Shown here: positions 61,315 to 64,000 of the stretch, one piece after another | How positions within the stretch are numbered: position 1 is the stretch's first letter | How the letters are laid out: each line of letters starts with the position of its first letter | Assembly: GCA_016744295.1 (NCBI GenBank) | Contig: JADGEQ010000027.1 | Span: 29,447-93,446 of the forward strand | Length of the DNA stretch: 64,000 bases | Direction: 5' to 3' | DNA from: Desulfobacteraceae bacterium | GTDB taxonomy: Bacteria > Desulfobacterota > Desulfobacteria > Desulfobacterales > Desulfobacteraceae | Position numbers and translations under genes: made by a program | Notes under the pieces: generated by a model | The model's database searches: none | What the model was told of the DNA's origin: nothing | What the model saw: the letters and a program-made list of their open reading frames with translations, nothing else

Positions 61315-62193
61315 TTATTTTCCTAATCCGGATGAATTTGTCAAATAAACCCCTGCAATGACAAGAACCGCACCTGCCAAAATTTCCTTTGTCACAGGTT
61401 CGTCCAAAATAAAATAGGAAAGAATAATGGCGCTGACCGGCACAAAATTAATAAATACCCCTGCCTTCATGGGACCAATCTTTTGTATCCCCTCATAATA
61501 CCAGAAAAACCCCAAAACCGTTCCAAAAAATCCCAGGTAAAACAGATTGGCCCACTCTGTGAATCCATAGGAGGGAATATTGGAAAAAAGGCCCTGGGCC
61601 AAGGCCGGAAAAAAAAGCATCAGGGTTCCGGCAATGGATGAATAGCAAACCGCAGCCAGCGGGGACAAACTTTTCATCAGGGGTTTTCCCATGAGTGAAT
61701 AGGAAACCCAGGATATCACACAACCGAAAATAGCCAGTTCCCCTTTCCCAATACCGCTCTTGAATATGGTTGAGATTTGACCCGAGGAAATGACCAGCAA
61801 AGCGCCGGCTACGGACAAACCAAGGCCGGCTATCTTTAATGACGATAATTTGTCTTTGAATAATAAAACAGAAAACAGGCTGATAAAAATGGGATTGGTG
61901 GCTATGATCAAAGATGCCCGATTGGCATTGATCAGGGACAATCCGCTAAAAAACAAAATATTATAGGCAAAGATTCCGGTCAGCCCAAGAAAAAAAATGT
62001 TGATGGCCTGGCCCTTGTTGATCCCGGGGAGTTTTTTTTCTGTTTTCCTGGTAAAAAAAATCAAAAATGCAGAGGCAATGGCAAATCGCAGGAAGGCTGC
62101 TGAATATGGGTCTACATTACCGGCAAGTCCTTTTCCGGCAATAAAGGTCCCTCCCCATAAAAAAGCGGTTAACAACAGTTTGAAATAGGTCAT
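61315..62193 (-). CDS. EamA/DMT-superfamily transporter
   Basis: A 292-residue inner-membrane protein with ten predicted helices in two EamA repeats. The first repeat begins LTAFLWGGTFIAGKGLA and the second is near residue 155 (AIFGCVISWVSYSLMGKPLM), with VPVSAIILSYFILDEPVT at the usual place near 250. Such proteins export amino acids or other metabolites; substrate unknown. It converges on the ferredoxin gene. Confidence 0.9.
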   Translation of the reverse strand: MTYFKLLLTAFLWGGTFIAGKGLAGNVDPYSAAFLRFAIASAFLIFFTRKTEKKLPGINKGQAINIFFLGLTGIFAYNILFFSGLSLINANRASLIIATNPIFISLFSVLLFKDKLSSLKIAGLGLSVAGALLVISSGQISTIFKSGIGKGELAIFGCVISWVSYSLMGKPLMKSLSPLAAVCYSSIAGTLMLFFPALAQGLFSNIPSYGFTEWANLFYLGFFGTVLGFFWYYEGIQKIGPMKAGVFINFVPVSAIILSYFILDEPVTKEILAGAVLVIAGVYLTNSSGLGK

Positions 62194-62686
62194 TTGAGAT
62201 TCCTTGATTCGTGGTTTTCAATAAAAGAGAGTATTTGCACAGACACCTTGGGAAAAGTCAAGTGGGATCGGATATTTGCTGGGAGTGAAGGATAAATCAA
62301 CGCTTGGTCACGGTAATTGACAATAACTGCAAAAACATGCTATTTGAGCCAAACGTTTTATTTTTTTAAAAGGAGTTTTTTTTGTTTAAGAGATTATTAG
62401 ATATTGTGTCAATCGTTGCCGACAAAAGGTACTACTAATTCGGTGGCCGTTTGATTTTAATTTAGTTCAGATCAAAATTAATAGTTAGATAAAAACAAAC
62501 TAAATTTTTTCTAACCCTTTCCGGATAGAATCTATCTAAGATTCCGCAGTTATTGTTGTGCCCTTCGTCTGCAACCCCCCCCCCTACATTAAGATAATAT
62601 TTTAAGAAGCTATCTAATCATATATTCTTTGGTATTTAATGCATAAAAATACCCAAGTAATTTATAAAAAAAGTAGGTGACGATCA
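62194..62686. other. 493-base intergenic region
   Basis: AT-rich DNA without a confident gene. An 18-codon frame at 62382-62438 has AAAAGGAG before a TTG and encodes MFKRLLDIVSIVADKRYY; it may be a remnant or a short peptide. TTTAGTT (62461-62467) and AACTAAA could pair across about 30 bases. The upstream sides of the DMT gene and rsgA lie here. Confidence 0.4.
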
Positions 62687-63808
62687 ATGATGATTAATAA
62701 AAAACAGGCGAATAATACAGACACGAACGATATTCTCCAACCTCTTTTAAAAATGGGATGGGATTCCCATTTCCAGACGCATCTGGACAATATATGCAAG
62801 GATAACGTTTTTCCAGCCAGAGTAGTCGGCGTGCGAAAAAATAGTTTTCTGATTAGCCAGGGAAACTCAGAATGCCTCGCTACTGCAGCAGGAAAACTAA
62901 ATCACCAAAAAGAGAAGTTTCCAGTCACAGGAGATTGGGTCCTGGTAAACGACAAGGTTATATCTGCAGTATTGCCAAGGAAAAACACCTTGTCCAGAGG
63001 AGCGGCTGGTACTCATGGTAAGCAAGGCTCAAAGCCGAGTAAAGAGCAGATAATCGCTGCAAACCTTGATACAGTATTTATCGTTTGCGGTCTTGATCAA
63101 GATTTCAATATGCGGCGGTTAGAGCGGTATCTGACGCTGGTATATAATTGTGGATTGACCCCTTCCATTATCCTAACCAAAGCCGACCTTCATCAAAATC
63201 CTGAGCATTATGTTTATGACGTAGAAACTGTGGCCTTTGAAGTCCCGGTGCATTGTATCTCGGCAAAGGATTCAATCGGCTTGGCTTCATTGGAGCCTTA
63301 TTTTTCACAAGGCCGAACAATTGCCATGATCGGATCATCGGGATCTGGGAAATCAACACTTGTGAATCGCCTTTCCGGGAAAACCATGCAGACCACGAAT
63401 TTAATAAGTGAAAGCGTGGGAAAAGGGAAACATACCACTACCAGTCGCAGCCTTATCATGATGCCCCAAGGCGGTCTGGTGATTGACAATCCCGGTATTC
63501 GGGAAATAGGATTTTGGGATGACACAGGTGGTTTGAGTGTCGCATTCCCAGAGATAGAAAAACTGGCCAGTACATGTCGTTTTCACGATTGCAGTCATAC
63601 CCGTGAGCCTGGCTGCCAGGTACTTCACGGCGTAACGACAGGGGCAATCAGAAAAGACAGGCTGGATAGCTTCCAAAAAATGAAGCGTGAATTGGCATAT
63701 TTGTCTGACCGGCAAACAAAAAGTGCAGATCGAGTGGAAAAGGAACGCTGGAAAGCGGTTTCTTTGAAAATTAAAGCCATAAATAACAGGAGAACCAACC
63801 ATGCATAA
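62687..63808 (+). CDS. rsgA: ribosome small-subunit-dependent GTPase A
   Basis: A 373-residue circularly permuted GTPase that helps mature the 30S subunit. An N-terminal OB domain (about 35-110), then GTPase motifs in permuted order: G4 TKAD near 165, G1 GSSGSGKST near 219 and G3 DNPGIR, and a C-terminal zinc finger C-x6-H-x-C... (CRFHDCSHTREPGC). All parts are present. It overlaps the next gene by 8 bases. Confidence 0.94.
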   Translation: MMINKKQANNTDTNDILQPLLKMGWDSHFQTHLDNICKDNVFPARVVGVRKNSFLISQGNSECLATAAGKLNHQKEKFPVTGDWVLVNDKVISAVLPRKNTLSRGAAGTHGKQGSKPSKEQIIAANLDTVFIVCGLDQDFNMRRLERYLTLVYNCGLTPSIILTKADLHQNPEHYVYDVETVAFEVPVHCISAKDSIGLASLEPYFSQGRTIAMIGSSGSGKSTLVNRLSGKTMQTTNLISESVGKGKHTTTSRSLIMMPQGGLVIDNPGIREIGFWDDTGGLSVAFPEIEKLASTCRFHDCSHTREPGCQVLHGVTTGAIRKDRLDSFQKMKRELAYLSDRQTKSADRVEKERWKAVSLKIKAINNRRTNHA

Positions 63809-64000
63809 AAATAGTAATCGGCCAGAAAAACCAATTAAAATAAGAAAATCAATTGAATCAGACAAGCGTGAAATAGAAAATATTCATACAAAGGCATTTG
63901 GAGAAAAAAAAGGGCCGGAAATCGCTGAGCTCGTTAAGGGACTATTTAATGATAAAACAGCAATGCCATTATTTTCACTTGTGGCTATTGAGGGTGAAAA
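63801..64000 (+). CDS. GNAT-family N-acetyltransferase (partial)
   Basis: The first 66 residues are visible; the gene runs off the right edge. AGGAGA precedes the ATG, which lies inside the end of rsgA. IKIRKSIESDKREIENIHTKAFG and the following EIAELVKGL fit the first strand and helix of YhbS-like GNAT proteins. The acetyl-CoA motif lies beyond the window, so the call is provisional. Confidence 0.7.
   Translation, partial: MHKNSNRPEKPIKIRKSIESDKREIENIHTKAFGEKKGPEIAELVKGLFNDKTAMPLFSLVAIEGE

Noticed and set aside
1..64000. tRNA, rRNA, integrase, transposase or phage genes
   Set aside because: None was recognised on either strand, so no mobile island is claimed.

Overview
The window looks like chromosome of a Gram-negative, anaerobic, sulfate-reducer-type Desulfobacterota, most like Desulfobacteraceae. 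The evidence is LPS machinery (LptD, WaaA, MsbA), a 2x[4Fe-4S] ferredoxin, an acyl-CoA dehydrogenase with its own ETF, NADP-isocitrate dehydrogenase, a bacterial phosphagen (arginine) kinase, a selenoprotein and a sigma-54 promoter. No rRNA, tRNA, CRISPR array, prophage or intact insertion sequence was seen. This placement rests on gene content only.

Layout. 1-1.2 kb: the start of a [2Fe-2S] oxidoreductase subunit (minus), a sigma-54 promoter driving a probable 77-nt small RNA, and a SelW-like selenoprotein whose in-frame UGA and SECIS hairpin hide it from ordinary ORF calling. 1.4-5.4 kb: an osmoprotectant (OpuC/OsmV-type) ABC operon with a sigma-70 promoter, preceded by the broken N-terminus of a second (ProV-type) ATPase. 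5.4-7.7 kb: gene-poor, AT-rich DNA around one methyltransferase. 7.7-12.9 kb: iron alcohol dehydrogenase, acyl-CoA dehydrogenase, etfBA and an acyl-CoA thioesterase-like protein.

13-20 kb: an oxygen-respiration operon (DUF2231 protein, DOMON protein, Sco copper chaperone with a Met/His repeat, CuA heme-copper oxidase subunits I, III, IV and II, heme O synthase). It is followed by MsrAB and arginine kinase on the other strand. 22.7-31.5 kb: a TetR regulator and a MoxR/Bat aerotolerance operon. 31.7-37 kb: GpsA, rubrerythrin, a cold-shock protein, a DEAD-box helicase and Kdo transferase. Oxygen defence and oxygen reduction are a clear theme of the first half.

37.1-44.4 kb: a plus-strand housekeeping operon (msbA, Trm112-like, DUF4416, yicC, remA-like, gmk, rlmB, icd, comF). 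57.4 down to 44.5 kb: a minus-strand run (lptD, a NusG paralog, HU, holB, PSP1, metG, a penicillin-binding protein, a 1247-residue GlmS-like protein, a LysE-type exporter). 57.6-61.3 kb: a cysteine synthase fused to a cysteinyl-tRNA synthetase, an unknown protein and a ferredoxin. The end holds a DMT transporter, RsgA and the start of a GNAT acetyltransferase.

The most notable items are the selenoprotein with its convergent sigma-54 small RNA, which could pair with the selenoprotein's ribosome-binding site, the CysK-CysS fusion with degenerate synthetase signatures, and the oversized GlmS-like protein with an internal nucleophile cysteine.
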